From Euzebyales bacterium (GTDB lineage: Bacteria > Actinomycetota > Nitriliruptoria > Euzebyales > JAHELV01): 64,000 nt of DNA. Location of the stretch: NCBI GenBank assembly GCA_036374135.1, contig DASUUK010000035.1:61972-125971 (forward strand), written 5' to 3'. Position 1 is the first letter of the stretch. Every line of letters begins with the position of its first letter. Under the pieces are notes generated by a model. It was given only the letters and a program-made list of their open reading frames with translations. It did not search any database and was not told where the DNA came from. The position numbers and the translations under genes are program-made. Shown piece after piece: positions 50,409 to 60,183 of this stretch.

Positions 50409-51861
50409 CTGTCGTGGTGGCGAGCTCGAACGCGGGAAGCGTCGTGTGCTCGTCGGTCGGCGTGGCGCGCGGCACGGGGATCGGATACTGCCCGTCGAAG
50501 CACGCGCGGCACAGCGACGACGCCGGGCGCATGCTCGCGCGTGTCAGCGCGTCCAGCGACAGGTAGGCGAGCGAGTCGGCCTCCAGCGACGCGCAGATCT
50601 CCTCGGTGGTGCGCCCGGATGCGATCAGTTCGTCAGAGGTCGCCATGTCGATCCCGTAGAAGCAGGGGTTGCGGACCGGCGGCGACGGGATGCGCAGGTG
50701 GACCTCGGACGCGCCGCTGTCACGCAGCATCCGCACGAGCTGGCGCGACGTGTTGCCTCGGACGATCGAGTCGTCGACGACGACGAGCCGTTGGCCCTCC
50801 AGCACATCGCGCAGCGGGTTGAGCTTCAACCGGATCCCGAGCTGGCGCAGCGACTGCGACGGCTGGATGAACGTCCGGCCCACATAGCGGTTCTTGACCA
50901 GTCCCTCCGCATAGGGGATGCCGCTCTGCTGGCTGTACCCGGCGGCGGCGGCGAGGCCCGAGTCGGGCACCGGAACCACGAGATCGGCGTCGGCCGGAGC
51001 CTCGCGCGCGAGGGCCTGGCCCATGCGCCGACGCGCCGCGTAGATGCTCGTCTCCGGCGTCTGGTGGTCGGGGCGCGCGAGGTAGACGTACTCGAAGACG
51101 CAGAACGACGGAGACTCCGGGGCGAACCGCCGGCTGCGGATGCCGCCGGCATCGATCGCGACCAGCTCGCCTGGCTGGATCTCGCGCAGCAACGTCGCGC
51201 CGACGATGTCCAGCGCCGCGGTCTCCGAGGCCAGCACGTACCCTCCGCCGTCGAGGATGCCCAGCACCAGCGGCCGCACACCGTTTGGGTCGCGCACGCC
51301 GTAGATCGCCGACTCGTCCATGATCGCGAGGCAGTACGCGCCTGAGATCCGTCGGCAGGCGTCGATGATGATGTCGTCGAGAGGCCCGGTGTGGGTGCCC
51401 GCACGTTCGGCGAGCAGGGTCGTCAGCAGATCCGAGTCGCTCGTGCAGCCCGTGCCGCGGGTGCCCAGCTCGGCGGCGAGCGCCGTCGTGTCGACGAGGT
51501 TGCCGTTGTGACCGAGCGCGATGCCGCGGCCCGACGCGCTGACCTGGAACGTCGGCTGGGCGTTGGCCCAGGTCGACGCACCGGTCGTCGAGTAACGGAC
51601 GTGCCCGATCGCCTGATGCCCCCGCAGCCCTGCCAGACGGCCGCTGTCGAACACCTGGTTGACCAGCCCCATCTCCTTGGAGATGAGGATGTTGTCACCG
51701 TCGGACACCGCGATGCCGGCCGACTCCTGGCCGCGGTGCTGCAGGGCGTACAAGCCGTAGTAGCAGTAGCGGGCGACGTCCTCGCCGGGCGCGTAGATGG
51801 CGAACACGCCGCATTCGTCGCGGGCACCGGTGCGTTCCAGGGCGTCCGGGGACTGCTGCAT
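50404..51861 (-). CDS. purF: Amidophosphoribosyltransferase
   Basis: First committed enzyme of purine synthesis, making phosphoribosylamine from PRPP and glutamine. The N-terminal glutaminase nucleophile is Cys17 in RDECGVFAIYAPG, exposed after loss of a 16-residue propeptide. The PRPP motif is RLVVVDDSIVRGNTSRQLV. Cysteines in NPCFYGIDMAT and SSLCRACFDGQYP match the 4Fe-4S ligands of the Bacillus-type enzyme. ATG at 51861 gives 485 residues; upstream codons are Arg/Ala-rich and overlap a divergent gene. Confidence 0.96.
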   Translation of the reverse strand: MQQSPDALERTGARDECGVFAIYAPGEDVARYCYYGLYALQHRGQESAGIAVSDGDNILISKEMGLVNQVFDSGRLAGLRGHQAIGHVRYSTTGASTWANAQPTFQVSASGRGIALGHNGNLVDTTALAAELGTRGTGCTSDSDLLTTLLAERAGTHTGPLDDIIIDACRRISGAYCLAIMDESAIYGVRDPNGVRPLVLGILDGGGYVLASETAALDIVGATLLREIQPGELVAIDAGGIRSRRFAPESPSFCVFEYVYLARPDHQTPETSIYAARRRMGQALAREAPADADLVVPVPDSGLAAAAGYSQQSGIPYAEGLVKNRYVGRTFIQPSQSLRQLGIRLKLNPLRDVLEGQRLVVVDDSIVRGNTSRQLVRMLRDSGASEVHLRIPSPPVRNPCFYGIDMATSDELIASGRTTEEICASLEADSLAYLSLDALTRASMRPASSLCRACFDGQYPIPVPRATPTDEHTTLPAFELATTTG

Positions 51862-51995
51862 CAGCTCACACCAGCTCGGCTCGACGGCGCCTGCACACCG
51901 ACAGTATGCCCACCTACCTGGGTTTCGCCGCATATCGTCGACAACCCGTGAGTATCCTCGCCTGACAGACATCGGCTGCGAGGACGGCGGTTGGT

Positions 51996-52511
51996 ATGGA
52001 CATGATCGAGCGGCGCATCCGCGAGGCGGTCGCCACGGTGCTGTCGCGCGGCGCCAAGGCGCTCGAGCAGACCGCCACCGAGCTCGAGCGCGCGGCCGAC
52101 GAGCTGCGCACCGACCTGCGAAGCGTCCGCGAGGACGCGGACGCGGTGTGGTCCGAGCCGCGGCGTGAGGCCGACACCATGACGCGTTCGGCGCCGCTGC
52201 GGGCCGTGCCCGACACCCCGACCGATGAGGCGCACGTGCCGCCGGTCCGTCCACCGCAGACGCCGTCCGGGCCGCGCCGCGGGGACGTGGACGCCGATGT
52301 GGTCACGGCGGTGGACGCGCCCGACCTGCAGGTCGAGGCCGAACCCGACGGTCTGCGCGGGCTCGCGACCGGCACCGTCAGCGAGATCCGTGCGCGGCTA
52401 CCGGAGCTGACCCAGGAGCAGCTGCGCAGCCTGCGCGGCATCGAGGTGTCCAACCGCAACCGCACGACGCTGCTGACGGCCATCGACCGCGCGCTCGACA
52501 GCGGCGACTGA
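51996..52511 (+). CDS. Hypothetical actinobacterial protein with helical C-terminal motif
   Basis: 171 residues, divergent from purF. The first 55 residues form a charged amphipathic helix (MIERRIREAVATVLSRGAKALEQTATELERAADELRTDL), likely a coiled coil; the middle is Pro-rich; the last 45 (VSEIRARLPELTQEQLRSLRGIEVSNRNRTTLLTAIDRAL) match a short helical unit common at the C-termini of actinobacterial proteins of unknown function. No membrane span. GAGGAC lies about 12 bases before the ATG. Confidence 0.6.
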   Translation: MDMIERRIREAVATVLSRGAKALEQTATELERAADELRTDLRSVREDADAVWSEPRREADTMTRSAPLRAVPDTPTDEAHVPPVRPPQTPSGPRRGDVDADVVTAVDAPDLQVEAEPDGLRGLATGTVSEIRARLPELTQEQLRSLRGIEVSNRNRTTLLTAIDRALDSGD

Positions 52512-52529
52512 GCGCCCGCGTCAGCCGCC

Positions 52530-52881
52530 GGCGCCCCGCGCGGGCAGGGCGGAACGGCTTCCAGCGGTCGCCGTCGTCGACCGTCATCGCATGGGTCAGG
52601 AACGTCGTCAGCGCGCTGCTGACCGTGAAGTTGTAGGTCGGCGTCGCGAGCACCCGGCGTCACCGGCGTTCAACCGCCGAGCGGGCATCGACCAGCTTCG
52701 GGTCGTCCTCGCCGTGCGGCCACGCCGGGAGGTCCAACGTCGTCAGGTCGATGAGGTCGACCGTGCATCCCGCGGCCTCCAGCTCCTCGGCCGCGGCCTC
52801 CGCGGCGATGCGTGACCGTGACGTGGCGCCCAGCGACGCCGAGACGATGGCGACGTGGGGTGCGGGCCGCAGGTCGGCCAT
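52530..52881 (-). pseudogene. Broken NADPH-dependent FMN reductase
   Basis: The ATG at 52881 starts a normal flavodoxin-like fold: HVAIVSASLGATSRSRIAAEAAAEEL and VDLIDLTTLDLPAWP. A TGA at 52662-52660 interrupts it after 73 codons. In the same frame the family sequence then resumes (RRVLATPTYNFTVSSALTTFLTHAM) before fading and running into the 3' end of the neighbouring gene. Family members have about 180 residues, so the gene is both nonsense-interrupted and truncated at its 3' end. Confidence 0.75.
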
Positions 52882-52889
52882 GGGCAACA

Positions 52890-53582
52890 CTACGTGCGGT
52901 CGCCGCCCGCGTCGTCGCGGTCGAGGCCGCGATGGATCGCGTAGCGCATCAACTCGTAGCGGCCGCGCAGCTGCAGCTTGCCGAGGATGTGCTGGACGTG
53001 GTTCTGGACGGTCCGCACACTGATGACCAGGCGTTCGGCGATCTCGCCGTACGTGTAGCCCTTCGCGACGAGGCGCAGGACCTCCGTCTCGCGTCCGGTC
53101 AGCTCCTGATCCCGGTCGCCGCCCGCTGCCACGCGTCGGAACTCGCCCAGCACGAGCGCTGCCAGCGATGGCGAGAACACCGGCTCGCCGGCTGCGACCT
53201 GATGCACCGCGGTGACGAGCTCGGTGCCGGTGGCGCTCTTGAGCAGGTAGCCGCTGGCACCCGCCTTGACCGCCTCGAGGACGTCGGGCTCGGCCGCCGA
53301 CGCCGACAGCACCAGCATCCTCGTGCCCGGCAGCTCGTCGGCGATGCGACGGATGGCGACGGTGCCCGGCAGCCCCGGCATGTTCAGATCGATCAGTGCC
53401 AGGTCCGGTCGTGCGCGCAGCACGACGTCGACGGCCTCGTCGGCGGTGGCGGCCTCGCCGACCACACGGACCCGGCCGTCCGCCTCCAGGTCGGCGCGCA
53501 CGCCGTCTCGCCACATCGGGTGGTCGTCGACGACCACGACGGTGAGCGGTCGGGGCAGCTTCGTCGCGGTGTCATCGCTCAT
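52890..53582 (-). CDS. NarL/LuxR-family response regulator
   Basis: 230 residues: receiver domain with VVVVDDHPMWRDGVRA, phosphoacceptor Asp65 in LALIDLNMPG and the KSATG lysine, then a LuxR helix-turn-helix (LTGRETEVLRLVAKGYTYGEIAERLVISVRTVQNHVQHILGKL). The ATG at 53582 overlaps the histidine kinase stop by 11 bases, so the pair is co-translated. Target genes unknown; the divergent acyltransferase operon is the nearest candidate. Confidence 0.93.
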   Translation of the reverse strand: MSDDTATKLPRPLTVVVVDDHPMWRDGVRADLEADGRVRVVGEAATADEAVDVVLRARPDLALIDLNMPGLPGTVAIRRIADELPGTRMLVLSASAAEPDVLEAVKAGASGYLLKSATGTELVTAVHQVAAGEPVFSPSLAALVLGEFRRVAAGGDRDQELTGRETEVLRLVAKGYTYGEIAERLVISVRTVQNHVQHILGKLQLRGRYELMRYAIHRGLDRDDAGGDRT

Positions 53583-54861
53583 CGGAGTCGCTCCGGTCGG
53601 CCCGGCCAGGGACCGTCGTCTGTGCGCGTGCCGTCGGCGGGTCATCCTCGGGCATCGGGATCCGCAGCTCCAGCTCGGTGCCGCGTCCGGGCGCCGCATC
53701 GACGTGCACTGTTCCGCCGAGGTCCTCCATCCGCCCCCGGATGCTGCGCAGCAGACCGAACTTGCCCGCTGCCTGCAGTGCGTGGGGTTCGAAGGCGAAG
53801 CCGCGACCGTCGTCGCGGACGCTGACCACGAGCTCGCCGTCGTCCACCTCGGCGAAGACCCAGGCGTGCTCCGCCGCGGCGTGACGCACGACGTTGCTCA
53901 GCGCCTGCTCGACCGCCGCGCCGATCTCGTCGACGTGCAGGGTCGGCAGCCGGATGTCGCCCACGACCGTCACCGACGTCGTCGGGTCGTCCGCGAGACC
54001 GTCGGCGATCTGCTCCAGTCGGTCGCGCAGCGGCTGGTGCGCCGCATCGGGTGGCTGGTCGTCCAGCGGGCGCAGGATCATCGCCCGCAGTACCCGCTCC
54101 TGCGCCGCAGCGAGGTCCGCCAACTCACCGACCTCGCGACCATCGACCCGGTCGCGGCCGGCCAGCTCGCGTCCGCGCTTGTGGACGAGTGCCAGCGCCT
54201 GCAGAACCGAGTCGTGGATCTGACGCCCGAGTGACTCGCGCTCGGTTGCGCGTGCCGCTCGCTCGGTGGCGCGGACCTGCTCGGCCTGGGCGGCGCGCAC
54301 CTGGGCGGCGGAGCGGTCCAACAGCGTTGCGACGAAGCCGAGTCCACCACCCGCCAGCAGGAAGTTGACGGGATCCCGCAGCACCTGGATCAGCTGTCCC
54401 GACGTCGCCGGGTCGCGCACCGTGAGGCCGGCGACGACCGCGACGGCACCGAGGACGCCCCCGGCGACGAGCCCCCCGGCGACGCCCCGCGCCGCTGCCC
54501 ACGCCAGCGCCGCCGTCACCGGATACACCGTCGCGAACCACACGTGGCGGGTGCCGACCACGACGAGCGCACAGGCCACGACCAGGTCGATCACCAGGAC
54601 GGCCGTCGAGCGCGGTGGGCCGGTCGCCGTCAGCCAGATGATCCAGCCGGCCACCACGATGACCGACGCTGTCGCGAGCGGCACACCGTCGACGTCGCCG
54701 GATGCGGCCCCATCCACGGCCACGACGACCATCCAGACGAGCACGGCCCAGCGGATGACGAGCACGCCGCGCACCAGCGCCGGGACACCGCTGGTGGCCG
54801 ACGACCCGATCGCCGGGCCATCGGACGCCGGCTGCCGTTGTTGCGCGACGGTCCGAGCCAC
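53572..54861 (-). CDS. HisKA_3-type sensor histidine kinase
   Basis: 429 residues. Four or five N-terminal membrane spans (about 30-185) without an extracellular domain, then a dimerisation domain with phosphoacceptor His216 in ESLGRQIHDSVLQALALVHKRG and a GHKL ATPase domain (EQALSNVVRHAAAEHAWVF, VRDDGRGFAFEPHAL, GRGTELELRIPMPEDD). Membrane-embedded sensing, as in DesK- or MacS-like kinases, is inferred. The GTG at 54861 has GAGGAG three bases upstream; an ATG-free frame extends to 54948. Confidence 0.9.
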   Translation of the reverse strand: MARTVAQQRQPASDGPAIGSSATSGVPALVRGVLVIRWAVLVWMVVVAVDGAASGDVDGVPLATASVIVVAGWIIWLTATGPPRSTAVLVIDLVVACALVVVGTRHVWFATVYPVTAALAWAAARGVAGGLVAGGVLGAVAVVAGLTVRDPATSGQLIQVLRDPVNFLLAGGGLGFVATLLDRSAAQVRAAQAEQVRATERAARATERESLGRQIHDSVLQALALVHKRGRELAGRDRVDGREVGELADLAAAQERVLRAMILRPLDDQPPDAAHQPLRDRLEQIADGLADDPTTSVTVVGDIRLPTLHVDEIGAAVEQALSNVVRHAAAEHAWVFAEVDDGELVVSVRDDGRGFAFEPHALQAAGKFGLLRSIRGRMEDLGGTVHVDAAPGRGTELELRIPMPEDDPPTARAQTTVPGRADRSDSDER

Positions 54862-55159
54862 CGACTCCTCACCTGTCTGCGGGCAACACGCCGCCCACGA
54901 ACGCAGCGCGTTCAGCGTACCGCCGTCGACCCGCCCGCTGTCCACCACACGGCGGCATCAGCGGACCGACGCATGCCGATCGTGGTCGGTCATGCCGGTT
55001 CTACTCATGTCACGGCTGCCGCATGTGCGCACGAACCGCGGGGGCCCTGCCCCGGCCGAACGGGTGGGATCGCGGTGCCGCGCCGACCCGATCCGACCGA
55101 CGCTGCGGACGACGACAGAGATCGGTCCCGTGGGGATCGTGGACCACCGGAGGAACACC
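54862..55159. promoter_or_regulatory. Divergent gap between histidine kinase and acyltransferase
   Basis: About 300 bp without a supported gene. It must hold promoters for both the two-component system and the acyltransferase. No clear -10/-35 pair or operator repeat stands out; TAGAAC near 54993 on the minus strand is a weak -10 candidate for the kinase gene. Confidence 0.3.
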
Positions 55160-56458
55160 ATGCGCGCACTGCTCGCGCCAGCGGCGCAGATCGCCGCCGC
55201 AACGCCACCTGACCGTGACCGCTACCTCGATCTGCTGCGCGGCCTGTCGATCGCCGTCGTGGTCATCGGTCACTGGCTGCTGCCCGTGCTCTGGCTCGAC
55301 GGTGGCCAGTTGCGTGTCGACACGCTGTTGACAGCCGTGCCCGGCGTGGGCTGGGTCACGTGGATCGTCCAGGTCATGCCGTTGTTCTTCCTGGTGGGCG
55401 GCGTGGTCAACGTGCGGTCGTGGCGGGTCACGCGCGCGAACGCGGGTTCGTACGCGACCTGGGTCGCCCGCCGCGCGGCGCGCCTGCTGCGCCCGACCAT
55501 CGTGCTCGTGTGGACATGGGTGGTGCTCGCGGCAGCAGCGCTGGCCATGGGCGTCGACCGGTCGCTGGTCCTGCTCGGTGCCCGCAACGCGCTCGTCCCG
55601 CTGTGGTTCCTCGCGGTCTATCTGCTCATGATCGCGGCGCTGCCGCTGCTGCTGGCCGCGTACACCCGTTGGGGCCTGGCCGTGATCCCACTGCTGCTGG
55701 CCGCCGCCGGACTCGTCGACGCCGCCACCGTGGCCGGCGTGCCGGTGGTCGAGTTCGTCAACTACCCACTGGTGTGGGCCGTGCCGACCGTCCTGGGGTT
55801 CGCGTGGGCCGACGGCCGTCTCGAGGGGCGCGCCGTCCGCCTCGGCCTGCCCACGGGCGCGCTGGCATGTCTCGTCGCCGCCGTCACCGTCCTGGGCTAC
55901 CCGATCACGCTCGTCGGCGTCGCCGACGCCGGAGGCCCGCGCGTGCCCGTCACGCTGGCGCTGCTCGGCCTCGCACAGGCGGGCATCGCCCTGGCGGTCA
56001 GGCGGCCCGTCGCGGCGTGGCTGGAGCGCCCCGGGCCGTGGGCCGCCGTGGTCCGCACGAACACCGTGGCGATGACCGTCTACCTGTGGCACCTGACCGT
56101 CATGGTGCTGGTCGCGGGTGCGCTGACGGCCGTCGCGACATGGTGGGCCGTCGACCCGCTGTCCGCCGCCTGGTGGCTGACGCGACCGCTGTGGCTCGTG
56201 GGCCTGGCCGCGGCGCTCGTCCCGGTCGTCGCGGTCCTGCTGCCAATCGAACACAGCGTGCCGCCTGTGACGCCACGTCCGCGTGGGCGTCGAACGGTCG
56301 CTGCGACCGTCGTCACCGTGCTGGTCGCGTCGCTCGCGACCGCCGTGGTCACCGCCGGAGGCACCCTGGGGCTGTCGGGGGTGGCCGCCGCCATCGTCCT
56401 GACCGCGGCGGCCCGCCTGGCCGGCGCGTTCGGTCCGGCGGCGGTGGTGGCGTCGTGA
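55160..56458 (+). CDS. Acyltransferase 3 family membrane protein
   Basis: 432 residues, ten or more spans, related to OafA-type O-acyltransferases. The family opening RDRYLDLLRGLSIAVVVIGHWL carries the arginine and histidine typical of the active site; further motifs are PLFFLVGGVVNVRSW, PLWFLAVYLLMIAALPLLL and AMTVYLWHLTVMVL. It likely acylates a sugar or lipid in the envelope, substrate unknown. GGAGGA lies six to seven bases before the ATG. It overlaps the next gene by four bases. Confidence 0.88.
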   Translation: MRALLAPAAQIAAATPPDRDRYLDLLRGLSIAVVVIGHWLLPVLWLDGGQLRVDTLLTAVPGVGWVTWIVQVMPLFFLVGGVVNVRSWRVTRANAGSYATWVARRAARLLRPTIVLVWTWVVLAAAALAMGVDRSLVLLGARNALVPLWFLAVYLLMIAALPLLLAAYTRWGLAVIPLLLAAAGLVDAATVAGVPVVEFVNYPLVWAVPTVLGFAWADGRLEGRAVRLGLPTGALACLVAAVTVLGYPITLVGVADAGGPRVPVTLALLGLAQAGIALAVRRPVAAWLERPGPWAAVVRTNTVAMTVYLWHLTVMVLVAGALTAVATWWAVDPLSAAWWLTRPLWLVGLAAALVPVVAVLLPIEHSVPPVTPRPRGRRTVAATVVTVLVASLATAVVTAGGTLGLSGVAAAIVLTAAARLAGAFGPAAVVAS

Positions 56459-59400
56459 CTGCCGACGCACCGGTGCGGTGTCCCCTCTGCGCGGCGGCGT
56501 TGTCGCGGACGCCGTCACGGTGCCCGTCGTGTGACGCCCCGGTCGGTGGTGACACCGGTCGACGCCTGCTGGCGCTGGATCGGCGCCTGGCGCGGATGAC
56601 GGACGAGCGCCGCGACCTGCTCGCGCGCCTCCGACACGAGACCTCGGCGTTGATCGCGGCCGACCGCGGCACGGTCGCCGACGTTGCGTCCACGGGCGCA
56701 CGCGAGCCCCGGGCCGTGGTGGGCGTCGCCGCCGGTGGGACCGGCGCCCGCTCGGCGCGGGAACCCGTCGCGCGGCTGGCGTCGACGTTCGCTCCCCTCC
56801 GCGCCTGGCTGGCCGATGCAGGTCCGCAGACCCTGCTCGCGGCGGGCGGGGTGCTGCTGCTGATCGTCGCGGCGGGCGCGTTCCTCGCGGTGACATGGCG
56901 CGATCTGTCGGTGCCGGTGCGTGGTGGTGTCGTGGTTGCCGCCGCAGCCGCGTCCGGGTGGCTGACGGCGGGACTCGTGGGACGCGGGCTGGCGCGCACG
57001 GCCGAGGCGACCGGCGTGCTGACGCTCGCACTGCTCGCCGTGCTCGCCGACGGACTGTGGCGTGCCGGTCTCCTCGACGCGCTCGGGCGCGACCTCGGCG
57101 TGCTCGCCCAGGTGTCAGCCGTGCTCGCGGTGACCGCCCACACGTTCGCCCGAGCCAGCGGTGTGCGGTCGCCCCTGGTGCTCGCCGCCTGGTTGGCCGG
57201 CACGGCGGTCCACGCGGCCGGTGCGTGGCTGGTCGATCCCTATGCGGTTGGAGCGACACGGCTCGACCTGGTGCTGTCGCAGGCGGTCAACGTCACCGCG
57301 GTGTGCATGGTCGGCGTCTACGCGGCCCGCGTGCTGACCGTCGTGCCACGCTGGCGGCTGGTGACGCTGGGCGCTGCCGCTGTCCTGTGGACCGTCGCCA
57401 CGGCGGTCGTGGTCGCGGTCCTGGCCTCGCTGGTGCCGGCCGCGCCGTCCGATCGCGTGGCGTTCGGTGTCGGCCTCACCGCCGCCGCCGCGTCGGTCGC
57501 TGTCGCGGCGGCGGCACGCCGCATCGGCGGACCGCTGTCGCGTTGGTGGCCGGCGGTCGGTACCGGCGGCATGTGGTGCGCCGGCACGCTGACGGGCGCA
57601 GGCGCGCTCGCCGGCCGCAGCGCTGTGTGGCCCGACATGCCGGCACTGCTGCCGCTGTCGGTTGGGGTCGCGTTGCTCACGCGGGTACGCCCGGGCCTCG
57701 AGCGTCGGAGCGCACTGCTCGGCATGGCGCCACTGGCGCTCCTTGCCCTGCGTCCGGTGGTCGGGACGGCACAGTGGGTGGCGTCGGCCACGCCGGTGCC
57801 CGCACCGACCGGATCACACGTCGTCCGGCTTGCGTCCTGCCTGGTCGTGTGCCTGCTGGCCGGCGCCGTCGGCATGCTCGTCCGCCGGGCGCGGATCCCT
57901 GCGCTGGCGATGTCCGCGGGATCTTGGGTCGTGGCCGTCGTGGGTGGCGGACTCGTGCTCGCGTCGCTGGCGCCCTCCCAGCCGACGGATCTTCCGCCGT
58001 TCCTCGGTGCGGCCGCCGTTGTCGCGGGCGCCGTCGCGCTGGCGGTGCTCGCGCGGCGAGCCGGTGGCGCCACAGCGGTCTGGTGGCCGGCCGGCGTGGT
58101 GCTCGCGCTCACGGCCGGCGCGGCCGGCGCGCTCGCGGGGCGCATGGCGGCGTTGCCGCACCTACCCGTCGTCGTTCCGCTCGCCGTCGCGGCGGCGCTG
58201 GTCTGGACCCGCCGCGACGGCGAGCGCCTCGCGGCGGCAATCGGAGCGGGCCCGGTGATGCTCGCCACGATGTGGCCGGCGCTGCGCACCGTTGGCCGGC
58301 TCGGCGGCATCCTCGTCCACCCGGCGCCGGTGCCGGACGTGGTGGAGACGGCGTCGCTGACCGTGACCTGCGCGCTCGCGCTCACCATCGCCACCGCGGT
58401 CCACCGCGTCGCACGCGGCGACGCGGCGCACGGCGGCCCGGGGCCGGATGCCGGGGCGGCCCGTCGCTTCTGGGAGCACCGGCACGCTTCGCACGCGCGG
58501 TGGCGCTCGCCGTGGCAGCCGTCGCGTGGTCGGTCGCATCCGTCGCGGTGGCCGCCGATCTGGCCGCGCTGGCGCCGTCACGGCCGGGCGAGATCACACC
58601 GTTCGTCGCGACGGCCGCGCTCGCCGTCGCACTCGCCGGCCTGGCGGCGACCGCTGCGCGCCTCGGCCTGGTCCCGTCGGCGGTGGCGGCCGGCGGTCGG
58701 TCGTTCGTGGCCACGACCGCCACGGCGGCGGCCACGTGGGGACGGATCGCCGCGTGGCCGGAACTGCCGGCCGTGGCGGCGGCGGCGGTCGGCACGGCGC
58801 TGGTGTGGTCGTCGCGCGGCCGCTCCGTGCAGCGGGGCGTGCTGATCGGCACGGCACCCGTCGCGTTCGCCGCACTGGTGCCGGTGGTGCGGGCCGTGCA
58901 CTGGATCGGCGGTGAGTTGGCGTGGCGCGTCGTGGCGCCGTGGCCACCGACACCACTCCCGGTCGACATCCCACCGCCCGCGACCACGCTGGCGTCGGCC
59001 GCCGCCGTCACTGCGATGATCGTCTCGGGCACCCACCGACTGGCCGGCCGGCGGGTGGCGGCGCTGGTTGCCGTCGGCGTCGGTGGGGCCGTGCTGCTCG
59101 CGGATGCGACCGCGGCATGGACCCACGGCGGCGGAGCGATCGTCGGCCTGGCGGTCAGCGCCTGCGCCGTCGCCACGCTACGGAACCGGCCGGACGACCC
59201 GGCCCCACCCATGGCGCTTGCGGTCACGGCCGCAGTGACCGCGGTCGCGTCGCTGACGACGCCGGCCATCACAATCACCACGCTGGTGATCGGCGCCGGC
59301 ATCTGCGGTCTGGCTGCCGGCGCGCCGCGGCGCCGCGCCGCCGCAACGTCGACGACCGTGTGCACCGCGCAGATCCTCGGCGCCGTCGTCGCGGTGGCGG

Positions 59401-60146
59401 CCGCGACCACCCGCGGTCCGGGTGTCCCCGGTCTGGCCCTCGTGGCGGCCGCCGGCGGCGGGTGGGTGTTGGCGGCCGCGATCCGCTCGCGCGAGCCGCA
59501 CGCGGCCGCGGTCGAGGCGATCGCAACGGTCGCGGTGGTCGCCGGCGTCGCGTTGGCCTGGGCGTCCGACGCCCTGACGCTGGGGATCGCGCTGGCCACC
59601 GTGGCGACCGCGGCGGCGGCGGTGGCAGTGTGGCGCCCCGACCGTCGATGGATGCGGTGGGTGTCCCCCGCCGCCGCGTCCGGCTCGTCGTGGTCCGTCC
59701 TGTCGGATGCCGGCGTGACGACCGTCGAGGCGTACACGGTGCCGCCGGCGCTGCTCATCGCCGGCATCGCGGTCGGAGGCCTGATGCGTGACCCGCGACG
59801 GTCGTCGTGGCCGCTGCTCGGCTCGGCGTTGAGCCTGCTCACGCTGCCGACGCTGCTGCAGTTGCTCGACGATCCGTCGGACCTTCCACGGCTGGCCGGT
59901 GCTGTCGCGGGCGGTGCGGTGATCGCCGCGACCGGCCGCCGGTGGTCGCTGCAGTCTCCACTCATGATCGGTGTCGCCACCGCCGGCGTCGCTGCGCTGA
60001 CACAGTACGGGGTGGTCATCGACGTACTGCCGCGATGGCTCCTGCTCGCGCTGGGCGGCGCGCTGCTGCTGTGGCTGTCGATCAGCTACGAGCGGCAGGT
60101 CGAGCGGCTGACGGCTGCCAGGCGGCACCTCGTGGCCATGCGCTGA
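56455..60146 (+). pseudogene. Frameshifted large zinc-ribbon membrane protein (SCO7613-like)
   Basis: Frame 1 from the GTG at 56455 gives an N-terminal zinc ribbon with two CxxC pairs (RCPLCAAALSRTPSRCPSCDAP), a charged helix (RRLLALDRRLARMTDERRDLLARLRHE) and many membrane spans, as in the actinobacterial SCO7613 C-terminal-domain family. Near 58470 this frame turns into Arg/Trp/Pro-rich nonsense, while a -1 frame takes up the membrane pattern and runs to a stop at 60146. Together about 1230 residues, a normal size. Three related modules recur near 57610, 58138 and 58738. A base-level error or a true mutation is equally possible; a second gene starting at GTG 58500 is less likely. Confidence 0.75.
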
Positions 60147-60183
60147 CGAGGCGTCGTCCGGCCGCCGCCGCCCGCGCGACGGG

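Noticed and set aside
49346..52254. N-terminally extended purM and purF frames
   Set aside because: The extensions overlap the neighbouring gene or a divergent gene, are Arg/Ala/Pro-rich and lack similarity to the families.
52660..52662. Selenocysteine or readthrough at the TGA in the FMN reductase
   Set aside because: Family members have no cysteine or selenocysteine here, no SECIS-like hairpin was seen, and the gene is also truncated further on.
58440..58510. Programmed -1 ribosomal frameshift
   Set aside because: No slippery heptamer followed by a clear pseudoknot was found; mutation or sequence error is simpler.
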